In this document: positions 37,915-47,420 of the stretch, one piece after another
Layout: each line of letters begins with the position of its first letter
How positions within the stretch are numbered: the first letter of the stretch is position 1
Origin: Brachynemurus nebulosus
Lineage: Eukaryota; Arthropoda; Insecta; Neuroptera; Myrmeleontidae
Direction of reading: 5' to 3'
NCBI GenBank assembly: GCA_035578155.1
Contig: JAPWDM010000070.1
Location: forward strand, 144,001-208,000
Length of the DNA: 64,000 nt
Position numbers and translations under genes: made by a program
Notes under the pieces: generated by a model
Told to the model about the DNA's origin: nothing
Database searches by the model: none
The model's input: only the letters and a program-made list of their open reading frames with translations

Positions 37915-38546
37915 CAGAGATGTGACTTATTTAAAATTCAAGTATTTGAAATACAGATACAAGATACAAAATACGTACTTTCATCTTATATCTGAAATAA
38001 TCTTTTAAAAATTCATTTTGCATCTTGTATTTAGATACACTATCTTGGTATCTTAGTATTTTGTAAATATTTAATTTACTAAAATACTTTTATTAATTAC
38101 CTACGGCATCTCATCATCAGGTAAATACACCTTTAAAATGCCGAGTTCCGCCCCTGTGGAGCGACTTTTGGGGAGATGATAATGAGACCTCAGCGAAGAA
38201 AAATGAGTGATAAAATGTTTAATGAACTGGTTTTGCTCAAGTCTCAATTAAAACTTGAAAAATATAATATATTCTCACCTTTTCGCGATAAACGTGATCC
38301 ACTGTTCATAATTAATTTGTCATGTAATAAACTTAAACTAAGTAAATCTCAAAATTAATAAAAATATGTTATTTTTTATTTTTTTTTTTAAAGTTTTTAT
38401 TTTAAAAAAGTACTTAGAAAATATATGTATTTTGTATCTAGTATTTCAAATACCATTTCCACCAGTATCTTGTATCTGCTATCTCAAATGTCATTTCCAA
38501 AAGTATCTTTTATTTCCCTTTTTATGAAGTAACTTGCACATCTCTC
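37915..38546. mobile_element. Deleted hAT element with perfect 8-bp target duplication
   Basis: The left end CAGAGATGTGACTTATTT and the inverted right end GAGAGATGTGCAAGTTA are flanked on both sides by GGAATATG (37907-37914 and 38547-38554). Subterminal regions are rich in AGATACAAGATAC/GTATCTTGTATCT words in both orientations. Only the last part of the transposase remains inside. Confidence 0.9.
38138..38358 (+). pseudogene. hAT transposase C-terminus (dimerisation domain) remnant
   Basis: Two overlapping frames encode MPSSAPVERLLG (38138 on) and MRPQRRKMSDKMFNELVLLK (38182 on). This corresponds to the conserved hATC end (SSAPVERLFS..G.I...RR..L......LVFLK.N) of hAT transposases. The frame breaks at ~38175 and the upstream catalytic region is absent, so it cannot make active transposase. 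It lies inside the hAT ends at 37915-38546. Confidence 0.85.
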
Positions 38547-39063
38547 GGAATATGGTTATGCATGTTATGTTTTGATGTTAGTAAAGTAAGTTTAAAGAGA
38601 GTTTGTAATGAATCGAACTGAATTGATATGATTTTATTTTATTATTATTATTATTATTGCTTACTTCTTTTTTGCTTAGTAAAATGAAATTTTTCGATAT
38701 TATATTTTACTATTTAAAATAGAAAATAAGTTGCAGTAAAACAATAAAAAGTATTAAAATAAAAAAAAAAATGGAACTTTTCGTCATTTAATGTAAAAAA
38801 AACTCACAAGACGTGAAAAACGGCGATTACTCAAAATGTTGATTTATACACTTACTGCTTTTTGGCTTAGGAGGGCAGAATTGGGCACAAACATTTTAGA
38901 AAAATTGTGCACTATTCTTATACATAGCTAAAAGTTAAGACAAGCTTAAGTTGAACTTAGCTACGTTAGTATTAGGACTGAACTTATCACTGATATTCAT
39001 TCACAAAGAGATTTTAAATTTTTTCTAGTAAAAACAGGCTAATGATGAACTGTTTGAGGGTTA

Positions 39064-39507
39064 GGCCCGATCTACACTATAGTGCCGATATCCATACGCT
39101 CCCGCTCCGGTTTCTTTCCGATAAAATCTTCTTATGTTTATATTACAATGCTGATACGATGCTGGTACCTATTCGTTCTTCATTCACATTATTATGCCAC
39201 TCTCGTTACGCTCCCAGTTTGGTCTCAGTTCGATACCAAAATTATTCATACCACCTAAATGCAAGCGGAGCTGAGTGGAATCAAAAAAGTGTTCACACTA
39301 TCGGTCTGATATCGTTCCGATACCGCTCCGATAAAATATTATCTGGTTGGTATTGCTATTCGAGCAATATTGGAGTGAGAGTGTACCGCAACTGATATCG
39401 GAGCGATGATGTGAACACACTCATTGTTTCTTGTGTAAGAATATTTTATCGAATCGGGCGCGTTACAATATCGTACCGAAAGCGGAGCAATAGTGTGGAT
39501 CAGGCTT
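39064..39507. mobile_element. ~445-bp MITE with GATCTACACTAT ends
   Basis: The ends GGCCCGATCTACACTATAGT and the inverse of ATAGTGTGGATCAGGCT are imperfect inverted repeats flanked by TA (39062-39063, 39508-39509). The interior has repeated CGCTCCGATA/TATCGGAGCG-type words. A 117-residue frame (39042-39395) overlaps the MITE and is not a gene. Confidence 0.65.
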
Positions 39508-39596
39508 TACACACGCTTAGTATCAATTCAACAATCAAAATCGTTCAATAAAAAAAAAGTTGCTTGAGTAATTTGAAGAGCGTGATGTATTTTTAA

Positions 39597-39852
39597 CCCT
39601 AGAACGACAAGGCGCTGTTATGGGATAAATTTAGCAAGTGAGTGTCATAAATGACACTTATAATACACCGGTTCTAGTGTGTCAAATCGATATTTAATTG
39701 ATGTCAGTGTCAACGTCTATCTGTCTAGATGGTATTCAAATTTTTACCAAAAAAGAAACTTATTAGACTATTGTCAACTTCTACATTATCAAAAGTTACA
39801 GCGCTGAAACAAAAAATGTAGGTGTCATGTATGACACCGACTTGTTCTACGG
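39597..39852. mobile_element. piggyBac-type MITE, TTAA target
   Basis: Flanked by TTAA on both sides (39593-39596, 39853-39856). The ends are CCCTAGAACGACAAG and the inverse CCGTAGAACAAG. Two subterminal perfect or near-perfect hairpins, GTGTCATAAATGACAC and GTGTCATGTATGACAC, lie near each end. It is non-coding. Confidence 0.85.
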
Positions 39853-39924
39853 TTAATTATTTTTGCTATAAAAAATGAAATAACATAATAATAATTCTCA
39901 CAATAACCCAGTAAACACTGTTGG

Positions 39925-40625
39925 TTTGGTCCAAATCAAATTGTCCAAAAAAAAACTAAAGTTTGTTACTCGACCATCTTAGAAAAAATTAATATTCTCT
40001 CAGTTGTTTCTACTGTATCAGAGGTATTAAGACCGATTCTTAAAAAATTATTTAATTATTCTTGTTTTCCAATTTGCGCTGATTTTTCTGTTTGCAGCAC
40101 TTTACGCCAATGCACATATTTCATAAACCGTTCATCCTAAATGGGTGAAATAACAACTATTTTAAAGGTAATAAATCTCTCTTTATTTCAAGTTATGTCC
40201 ATATTCGGCCTATTTTCGTCCCTTCCACAAGAAAACTTCACTTAAAGTTTGATATAAAAATTTAACAAAATTCATTTTTTGAACATTTTTTCTCCAAAAA
40301 GGAATGTTTTATACAGCTTGATTTTTTTGTTTGGAAATAGCTGTATATGGATACAACTACCCAAAAAAATTCAGTTATAATTCTGAATTTCCTTTAATTT
40401 TTACAAAAATCCTTTAATTTTTATAAACTCCCAAAAATTGACTTTTTTCCAAATTTTGGAACTTTCAACCCCAGTATCTCTAATGGGGCTGGTGTTAAAA
40501 ATCTGAAATTTGCACAATTTGTAGTGCTTTCGGAGTAGATTTCTTAAAATAAAAAATAAACTTTTATATTGAGCCTTTACAATTCCCTCAATTTTTACCA
40601 TTGCTGCAAAGTTCACCTTAGCCAC
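39925..40625. repeat. Dispersed repeat, inverted relative of 55070-55460
   Basis: Shared blocks read on opposite strands include CATATTTCATAAACCGTTCA, TTTTCCAATTTGCGCTG, and TTCAGTTGTTTCTA-type text. The partner lies inside the hAT-like composite at 54049-55529, so this is probably the inside of the same element without its ends. Confidence 0.7.
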
Positions 40626-40687
40626 TTAAATTGTATTTAATTAAAATCGATCAATACTAAAAAAAATATATTTCGCAAATATCTTTT

Positions 40688-40693
40688 TATATT
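40688..40693. repeat. Left 6-bp target duplication (TATATT)
   Basis: Identical to 50601-50606, immediately outside the AG...CT ends of the big element. Confidence 0.9.
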
Positions 40694-41139
40694 AGTAGAA
40701 TAGCTGAGCGGGTTCTGGGCCACCGCAAAACGGAGTAACTTGAACCCTTTTGACGATGTTTGAAAGCGTGTGACTTACGGTCCTATTGCACCCATTCTAC
40801 GGTACTACACATTCCGAACTGATGAGTCATCAAACTGTATCGATGTGCAAACCTTGACCTTTGACCCGGCACGTACCGAGTACATGTATTTAAAATTTGT
40901 TGTTGACATTTGACCCCAACACTCGCTCATACTGTTGGCCTTGAAATTCCAAACACATGAGTCATCACCAGCAACCAAATTAATTTATGTTAACCCATTA
41001 TGCGTCATCACAATTTACTTATAACAATTTCATTTTGTGTTAACCCATTACCAGCCAAACCTAACGCATGCGCAGACTGAATTTAAGTACACGACGCATG
41101 CGCAGACTGAATTTTAGGTTACAATTTGATAGATGGGGC

Positions 41140-41640
41140 ACACTACCGCGTCAAAAATGTGGGATTACCCTAACTCGGGGGGTGGCCCCAAATTTTTGAC
41201 ACCGTACTGTACTTAAATTTTTGGTACACTACCGTGTCAAAAGTGCGGGCCCCCCTGACCAAAAAGGTATCCGATCACTTTTTGAAACGTACTGTACGTG
41301 CAAACCTTGACCCCTACGCGCGCTTGCCTTAAGTACGTCATCTTAAACGAACTATCACGTCAAAAAATGTGGGGAATACCCTAACTCGGGGGTGGCTCCA
41401 AACTTTTGACGCCGTACTGTACTTAAATTTTTGGTACACTGCCATGTCAAAAGTGCGGGCCCTCTGACCAAAAAAAGGTATCCGAACACTTTTTGAAGCG
41501 TACTGTACGTGCAAACCTTAACCCCAACACGCGCTTACCTTAATTGCGTCATTTTAAACGAAAGGTACATTACCAAGTCAAAAATGTGGGGAATACCCTA
41601 ACCCAAGGAGTGGCCGCTAAATTTTGCGGGGCACTGTACC
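41140..41640. repeat. Subterminal ~210-bp tandem repeats, left arm
   Basis: Two full units begin at ~41223 and ~41433 (GGTACACTACCGTGTCAAAA / GGTACACTGCCATGTCAAAA), with a partial unit upstream from ~41150. Units carry GTACTGTAC palindromes, TGTGGGGAATACCCTAACTC and GTGCAAACCTTGACCCC blocks. They are GC-richer than the surroundings. Confidence 0.8.
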
Positions 41641-42872
41641 AAGCGCTGGATTTTAAAACCAGACTCCGGGGTCCAGATTTCTGACCGCTACTGTACTGCC
41701 GGAAATCGAGTGTTAACTGTACCTTATGGGGATTTTTGGTATATTTAACCTTGGAAAATTCCAGGAATTTTTATCAGTTTTAAAATAAACAAACAACTAA
41801 TAATTAAATGTTTATTTTAGCTGAATTATGATCATATGACTCATATATGGAGTTTTTTTTGGTATAAGAAAGATGACGTCATGGAATATTAATGAGTTAA
41901 AAAATTGTTTAGTAAAAAATATCACCCATTGTAGGCCTCAAGCAAGAAATTATTTTTATCAGTTTTAATACTTTAACATTTAACCTACAGTGACCAATTT
42001 TTTAGTTAACTAACAAAAGTTCTTGAAATTTTAACAAGTTACAAAAAATATTACTTCTTATGGTGCACAACACTTTTGAATTTGACTGTAGCACAAAACT
42101 GTTTCTATATCAAACGAAAATTATCTGAAATAATTCAGTATGTACATATGTATAGACTCTGTATATTAAAAATATTTTATGTATACACTCTGTATATTGA
42201 GAATAAGAAAGAAAATTTGTATATAATTTTAATTTTTATGAATACTAGTAAACGAATTGTATAGCCATTTATGAATAAGTATTAAATCTAATTATAAAAT
42301 AATTTATAAATATTGCAAAAAATTTGTTTAATCAGCAAAATCAATGTATATCATTTTAATACTGATACATATTTATATTAGGGTATAATCTATAATAGTA
42401 TTGTATTTAACATTTTTAAACAGAATAAAAGTTCAATTTTTGGTTTTAAATTACTATAAACACGTCGCTTAATATAAAAATGATAACAGCATTGAGTTTT
42501 ACTAAATTTTTAAGTCTGTAAAATCAAAATTTTTATAGACTAGAACATTTTGAATTTGATACTTTATCAATCATTAACATATATATAATATCATGTATAT
42601 ATAACTGGTGTATATTTAGTATTTTTAATAAATATTTTAGTATACAGGGTGTATCATGAAATATGCTTTTCAATTAGAATAATAAATTTCATAAGATTTT
42701 TGTTAATACTCTTATTGGTTAACGAAAGAAACTTTTTGCTGTAAAAAAAAATAGGGGAATTCACGGTAATAATTAAATAAAACGCACATATTTTTCTTTT
42801 TTTTTTAAATTTTATTTATAGAATATGTATACAAAAAAATTAAATTGCTTAAATCTATATATTACTAAAAAT

Positions 42873-43347
42873 CTATTTATTTTCCATATAAAATTTTTTT
42901 AAAAGAATACAGTTTTCTAATGAGCAAATTTTATCTGAATGGATCATACAGCGTCTTGAATAATATTCATCTCGCAGATTGGAAATCTTCGGTACATCAA
43001 ATATTTCTTCCAAATTCAAAATCTACGGCTGGTTTTCGGTACCATCAAACAAATTTGAAATCCATTTCTTCTTTTCACCGCCCTTGAAACTTCTTTAATA
43101 TAGGTTTCAATATGGAATGAAGTTTTTTGTACGGAATAAATCCATATGACCAAGGTATCCCATGCCAATTTCGGCAAAGCCAACGTGCAGCAACCCGTTC
43201 ATATTTCTTCGGCAACTCGTTGAAATCAAACGGTGCGTCGAATATAAGATGTAATATTTCATCCGAATTTTCCGCAACGATACCAACTTCTTTAAAATAA
43301 AATTGGTTGTTAGCTCCTTGATAGCCTTGTATGTCAAGAAACGCCAT
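42873..43347 (-). pseudogene. Outward gene 2, left copy: nuclease-like protein of insect mobile elements, broken
   Basis: The frame from 43347 to 43075 (90 residues) begins MAFLDIQGYQ and contains LPKKYERVAARWLCRNWHGI and IPWSYGF. Repeated insect element proteins that I recall share a DIQGF...KEL...H..F..P..F..L....R..V.WL...HGI.W..G pattern, probably a DEDD/RNase H-like nuclease fold; this assignment is inference. After the stop at 43075 the family pattern continues in a shifted frame (GEKKKWI), then an in-frame stop, then a cysteine/histidine C-terminus (RRCMIHSDKICSLENC) ending at 42873. One frameshift plus one stop therefore interrupt a ~155-residue gene. The right arm has the same breaks. 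Confidence 0.6.
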
Positions 43348-43505
43348 TTTTTATCGCCGCTGTAGAACTGAATTTACTCACACAATCCACAACTTTATAT
43401 AAAATAATTAAAATTGGTGAGGATGTTAATTTGTGGGATGTATCCGAAAAAGGATACTAATAGCTATTGCTAGTTGACCATCAAATTACAAACTGTTAAT
43501 AATAT

Positions 43506-43862
43506 TTAGCACATTGGTGCGTACCATGTTCTTTTCACTTTAAGACCTAGTGATTTAAGGAATGCTAAATTTTCGGGTGAAATGTGTTGTCGCTTAAAAG
43601 TTTTACGTTTAATGATCTTAGGTTTCGAAAGTCCTTTGCTAGGTTGTTTAGCGTTGGACTGCTCTGAATTGTAAATTATCATGGTTCGAAATGCAATTGT
43701 TTTACCACGAAATTGTTTTTTCAGCGAAAGTGATGTTAACTCTTTGACAACCACCGGTAAATTGACAATATTTTGTGTAAGTTTAACTAATTTATACCCT
43801 TTAACCATGATAATGTGTGTGAGCCCTTTAACCATGATAAGGTGTATGAGCTCTTTAACCAT
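43506..43862 (-). CDS. Outward gene 1, left copy: small basic protein, unknown function
   Basis: 118 codons, read outward from the array. The first ~20 residues come from three copies of a 27-bp repeat (MVKG motifs), so they may be untranslated. A TATAAA at 43791-43796 (minus strand) lies inside the frame; a transcript started from it would use the ATG at 43682-43684, giving a 58-residue protein. The C-terminus is basic (KRKTFKRQHI) followed by SPENLAFLKSLGLKVKRTW. I recall similar N..FL.SLG.KVK endings in short genes of insect virus-like elements, but cannot name a function. An identical copy lies at 47431-47787. Confidence 0.55.
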   Translation of the reverse strand: MVKELIHLIMVKGLTHIIMVKGYKLVKLTQNIVNLPVVVKELTSLSLKKQFRGKTIAFRTMIIYNSEQSNAKQPSKGLSKPKIIKRKTFKRQHISPENLAFLKSLGLKVKRTWYAPMC

Positions 43863-43875
43863 GATAAGGTGTATG
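43797..43875. repeat. Three 27-bp repeats next to the array, left arm
   Basis: The core TTAACCATGATAA occurs three times at 27-bp spacing, between the 21-bp array and the TATAAA of the outward gene. A further inverted match (TTATCATGGTT) lies near 43675-43686. The position suggests a promoter-proximal control element. Confidence 0.7.
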
Positions 43876-44742
43876 AGTCACTCCGGGGGCAAAATAAGTC
43901 ACTCCGGGGGCAAACTGAGTCACTCCGGGAACAAGATGAGTAACTCCGGGAGCCAAATGAGTCACTCCGGGGGCAAAATGAGTCACTCCGGGAGCAAAAT
44001 GAGTCACTCCGGGAACAAAATTAGTCACTCCGGGAGCAAGATGGGTAACTCCGGGAGCCAATTGAGTCACTCCGGGGGCAAAATGAGTCACTCCGGGAGC
44101 AAGATGAGTAACTCCGGGAGCCAAATGAGTCACTCCGGGGGCAAAATGAGTCACTCCGGGAGCAAAATGAGTCAATCCGGGAGCAAAATGAGTCACTCCG
44201 GGAGCAAAATGAGTCACTCCGGGAGCAAGATGAGTAACTCCGGGAGCCAAATGAGTCACTCCGGGGGCAAAATGAGTCACTTCGGGAGCAAAATGAGTCA
44301 CTCCGGGAGCGAAATGAGTCACTCCGGGAGCATGTGAGTTACTCGTTGGAGTTAAATGAGTCACTCCGGTAGCAAAATGAGTCACTCCGGGAGCAATATG
44401 AGTCACTCCGGGAGCAAAATGAGTCACTCCGGGAGCATGTGAGTTACTCGTTGGAGTCAAATGAGTCACTCCGGTAGCAAAATGAGTCACTCCGGGAGCA
44501 ATATGAGTCACTCCGGGAGCAAAATGAGTCACTCCGGGAATAAAATGAATCACTCCGGGAGTAAAATGAGTCATTCCGGGAGCCAAATGAGTCACTCCGG
44601 GAGCCAAATGAGTCACTCCGGGAGCAAAATGATTCACTCCGGGAGCATGTGAGTTACTCGTTGGAGTCAAATGAGTCGCTCCGGGAGAAAAATGAGTCAC
44701 TCCGGCAGCAAAATGAGTCACTTCGGGAGCAAAATTTGTCAC
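43855..44742 (-). other. Open frame of APGVTHF heptapeptide repeats, left arm
   Basis: 295 codons of near-perfect APGVTHF/APGVTHL repeats are open because 21 bp is a multiple of three and the unit has no stop in this frame. The opposite strand is also open with SHSGSKM repeats (43681-44337). Translation is not shown. The frame runs directly towards the outward genes and its last residues overlap the start of outward gene 1. It is probably a by-product of the minisatellite, but a low-complexity protein cannot be excluded. Confidence 0.4.
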
Positions 44743-44745
44743 CCG
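43873..44745. repeat. 21-bp minisatellite with AP-1-type sites, left arm (~41 units)
   Basis: The unit is GAGTCACTCCGGGAGCAAAAT (rotated and split here only for description; variants differ at a few bases). Nearly every unit has TGAGTCA, the AP-1/TRE consensus; some have TGAGTAA. A higher-order pattern of three units recurs, and a 105-bp block (five units) is duplicated at ~44331-44540. The period equals two turns of B-DNA, so sites face the same side. It also keeps frames open on both strands (SHSGSKM repeats at 43681-44337 + and APGVTHF repeats at 43855-44742 -). Confidence 0.92.
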
Positions 44746-44786
44746 TTGGAGTCAAATGAGTAGCCCGGTGAAGCAAATGAGCTAAG

Positions 44787-44794
44787 TATATATA
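44787..44794 (+). promoter_or_regulatory. TATA-like edge of the left inverted repeat
   Basis: GCTAAGTATATATA ends the inverted repeat. On the right arm the same text (46752-46759, minus strand) reads TATATAAG about 71 bp upstream of the zinc-finger gene's ATG, a plausible TATA box. By symmetry it would start transcripts here at ~44815-44825. Confidence 0.5.
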
Positions 44795-45381
44795 TGAAAT
44801 TGTCTGAACCGGAATCAATGGAGTGGGATAAAATGGATGTTTCAATTGGTGAATTTTTCGAACGTGAACCAATGCTACTGAACGAACTGACTTTGGAAAT
44901 ATTTCTTCAAATCTACAAGTGGATCAGTTTGAATGTGCTGGAAAGTTATGGTGCGAAAATCATACAACGCGCCTGGATTTGGTTACCATCCTATTATCGA
45001 GCCATGTTTCAAGAATGTGAACCATGTTTTAAACATTATAATCGACCATGGCCACAAGATCATATTGATGGACCACCTGGTTTGAAAATTCGCTGTGAAA
45101 TGTGCAAGAATGGCGTGAAAATGGAGGAAAACTTTCAACCGTCCGTTGGTGAACCATTGACATTTGCAACACGGATTTCACACGTTGAAGACATATTTCT
45201 GACTCATCCCTATTTGTATACAAAAGTCAGAAATTTCGATATGTTATTATACTTAACAAAACAACTATTGAAATATGATACTTGGGTGCAACATCTGTAT
45301 GCATATATGATACCCGAATATGCACAACGAATTTGTCAAGTATGGGATCAGTTACCTGAAAACATGAAACAATTACGTTAG
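44794..45381 (+). CDS. Core gene 1: 195-residue protein with two CxxC pairs
   Basis: The frame opens exactly at the edge of the inverted repeat. If TATATATA at 44787-44794 is the TATA box, the first ATG (44794) would be upstream of the transcript, and ATG 44818 (residue 9) or 44833 (residue 14) would be used. C75-x2-C78 and C101-x2-C104 could form one zinc site. KIIQRAWIWL (residues 55-64) resembles an IQ-type helix weakly. The C-terminal half is rich in aromatic residues and predicted helical. No family is recognised. It is unique to the core and runs towards the zinc-finger gene. The frame is intact and codon use is ordinary, so I think it is real. Confidence 0.75.
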   Translation: MKLSEPESMEWDKMDVSIGEFFEREPMLLNELTLEIFLQIYKWISLNVLESYGAKIIQRAWIWLPSYYRAMFQECEPCFKHYNRPWPQDHIDGPPGLKIRCEMCKNGVKMEENFQPSVGEPLTFATRISHVEDIFLTHPYLYTKVRNFDMLLYLTKQLLKYDTWVQHLYAYMIPEYAQRICQVWDQLPENMKQLR

Positions 45382-45700
45382 GGTGTTATTGAATATATAA
45401 ACAAATCATACAATTTTTAATATTTATTTATTGTAAAAAATATTTCATATACATTTATTGTAAAAAATATTACATATACATTTACTGTGAAAATATTTTA
45501 TATTCATACTTATATTTTAAAAATAAAGAACAATAATTATTTACATATATGTGTTATTTATTTGAAAAAAAAAACCTTTTTATCTTACAGGGTTAAAAAA
45601 TATAAAAATAAAATATACACTTCAATGAGGGATAACTACTGCTGCTTCTTATACGGTGGTGTTCTTCAAAATTCAGTAAATTCTTAGTGTGAATAATCAA
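45382..45700. other. Convergent intergenic region with ~28-bp repeats
   Basis: Three copies of a TTATTGTAAAAAATATT-CATATACAT unit lie at 45424-45510, followed by AAATAAAG at ~45520. This AT-rich stretch separates the two tail-to-tail genes and probably holds both polyadenylation regions. Confidence 0.6.
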
Positions 45701-46681
45701 TTAATCAGCATCATCATCATCATAATCGCTAGCATCTTCTTTATCAGTTTCATCCAGATAATCACCTAGTGGTTCAATAACATCAGCCTTTTGAAGTTCG
45801 CGAAGTATAGAGAATATTTCTCGACCAACAGTAGTTTCTTTTAAAGCATTTAACTCTTTGATTAAATCTTCTCGATCGTAAACGTTAAACAACAACATAT
45901 TTTTATTTTCCTCTAAACTTCGAATAATACTGAGTATTTTTTCACCAGTCTCTGAAGTCTCGTATAAACGTTGTAATTCATCTATTAAAGTATTAGGATT
46001 ATGCCAGTATTTTATTTTGTTCGATTGTATGTTAACATTTCTAGACTCTCTCAAGTTGTCTTGCTTAAAATGCTTAGCTAAGACCCCGTTTTCGACATTT
46101 TCATTTGAAGCTATATGACGTTTTAAGCTTATTGGTTTAACCTGATTGACAATTTTCGCTTCATTTTCCGAGTCAGCGTTTCGAACCTCTTTTAACATTA
46201 TAATATCTAAAGCAGTTCCTAGAAGTTTAGTTAGTTGTGAAGAGGAGGTTGTTTCATTGCAATTGTTATTAATTGCTGTTAAGCGATTTACTTGCTTACT
46301 TTCATTAGACCAACTATCTTTCTCGTTTTCAGATTGACGACGGTTTTCTCCTCTTTTCAAAGAGTTAAATTTGGTTTGAATGGCTTCAGTTGCAGCATCT
46401 ATCCTTTTTTGGTCAAACGGATTCAAGATTGCTTCAGAGGAATCAATATAATGCTGTAGTTGAGATGTATTTTCATCATCATTATCATCAAATCTAGATA
46501 TAGGGATATCATCAGGTGTTTTATTATTAGCATCATATGGTATGAATTTGCTTGATGAGTTATCATTCTTTCCAATCGTACCATCATTAATATTGCTTAA
46601 CGAATTATGTTGAGCATTTAAGTGTCTAGAAAGATTAGACTTTCGCGTAAATGCTTTACCACAAAAATCACAATTATACAT
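45701..46681 (-). CDS. Core gene 2: C2H2 zinc-finger protein, 326 residues
   Basis: Residues 4-25 form a classical finger (C4-x2-C7-x12-H20-x4-H25; YNCDFCGKAFTRKSNLSRH). The middle is polar and Asn/Ser-rich. Near the C-terminus are two related helical blocks, LIDELQRLYETSETGEKILS and LIKELNALKETTVGREIFSI, each followed by an LRELQ/RSLEE-type helix, then an acidic tail (DYDDDDAD). One-finger proteins with ILDEL-type helical ends occur, as I recall, in insect Polinton-like elements and related virus-like genomes; the role could be DNA binding or structural. Its start lies 71 bp inside the TATATAAG at the right inverted-repeat edge. The frame is intact. Confidence 0.85.
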   Translation of the reverse strand: MYNCDFCGKAFTRKSNLSRHLNAQHNSLSNINDGTIGKNDNSSSKFIPYDANNKTPDDIPISRFDDNDDENTSQLQHYIDSSEAILNPFDQKRIDAATEAIQTKFNSLKRGENRRQSENEKDSWSNESKQVNRLTAINNNCNETTSSSQLTKLLGTALDIIMLKEVRNADSENEAKIVNQVKPISLKRHIASNENVENGVLAKHFKQDNLRESRNVNIQSNKIKYWHNPNTLIDELQRLYETSETGEKILSIIRSLEENKNMLLFNVYDREDLIKELNALKETTVGREIFSILRELQKADVIEPLGDYLDETDKEDASDYDDDDAD

Positions 46682-46751
46682 AGTTCAGCGGGAGGTCTGA
46701 AGCGTTCGCTAGTAAATGAATAACTGTTCAAAGATTTATTGCTTCTCTACT

Positions 46752-46759
46752 TATATATA
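46752..46759 (-). promoter_or_regulatory. TATA-like promoter element of the zinc-finger gene
   Basis: On the minus strand the text is CTAAGTATATATAAG. It lies ~71 bp upstream of the ATG at 46681, leaving room for a ~40-nt leader. The AP-1-site array begins just beyond it. Confidence 0.55.
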
Positions 46760-46799
46760 CTTAGCTCATTTGCTTCACCGAGCGACTCATTTGACTCCA

Positions 46800-47420
46800 A
46801 CGAGTGACTCACATGCTCCCGGAGTGACTCATTTTGCTCCCGGAGTGACTCATATTGCTCCCGGAGTGACTCATTTTGCTCCCGGAGTGACTCATTTTGC
46901 TCCCGGAGTGACTCATATTGCTCCCGGAGTGACTCATTTTGTTACCGGAGTGACTCATTTAACTCCAACGAGTAACTCACATGCTCCCGGAGTGACTCAT
47001 TTCGCTCCCGGAGTGACTCATTTTGCTCCCGAAGTGACTCATTTTGCCCCCGGAGTGACTCATTTGGCTCCCGGAGTTACTCATCTTGCTCCCGGAGTGA
47101 CTCATTTTGCTCCCGGAGTGACTCATTTTGCTCCCGGAGTGACTCATTTTGCCCCCGGAGTGACTCATTTGGCTCCCGGAGTTACTCATCTTGCTCCCGG
47201 AGTGACTCATTTTGCCCCCGGAGTGACTCAATTGGCTCCCGGAGTTACCCATCTTGCTCCCGGAGTGACTAATTTTGTTCCCGGAGTGACTCATTTTGCT
47301 CCCGGAGTGACTCATTTTGCCCCCGGAGTGACTCATTTGGCTCCCGGAGTTACTCATCTTGTTCCCGGAGTGACTCAGTTTGCCCCCGGAGTGACTTATT
47401 TTGCCCCCGGAGTGACTCAT
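46800..47420. repeat. 21-bp minisatellite with AP-1-type sites, right arm (~29 units)
   Basis: Same unit as the left array, read inverted (TGACTCAT in each). It is about a dozen units shorter. It lies between the zinc-finger gene and the outward genes, so it separates divergent transcription units. Confidence 0.92.

Larger units (their letters stand above)
40694..44794. repeat. Left terminal inverted repeat
   Basis: Matches 46752-50600 inverted with only scattered single-base differences and indels, plus extra 21-bp units. From outside in it holds the AG end, GC-richer subterminal repeats (to ~41700), AT-rich DNA, two outward small genes (42873-43862), the 21-bp array and a TATA-like edge. 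Confidence 0.93.

Noticed and set aside
42076..42264. 62-codon frame present in both arms (also 49030-49218)
   Set aside because: Very AT-rich, no motif, and made partly of short direct repeats; its duplication is explained by the inverted repeats.
42640..42660. Separate element end (TATACAGGGTGTATCATG) inside the arms
   Set aside because: It resembles common insect element termini, but no partner end was found in the arm.
43107..43337. 76-codon frame overlapping outward gene 2 in another frame
   Set aside because: A shadow of the 90-residue frame, which has the family-like pattern.
43873..44745. CRISPR-like array
   Set aside because: Units are contiguous 21-bp tandem repeats without unique spacers, in a eukaryotic mobile element.
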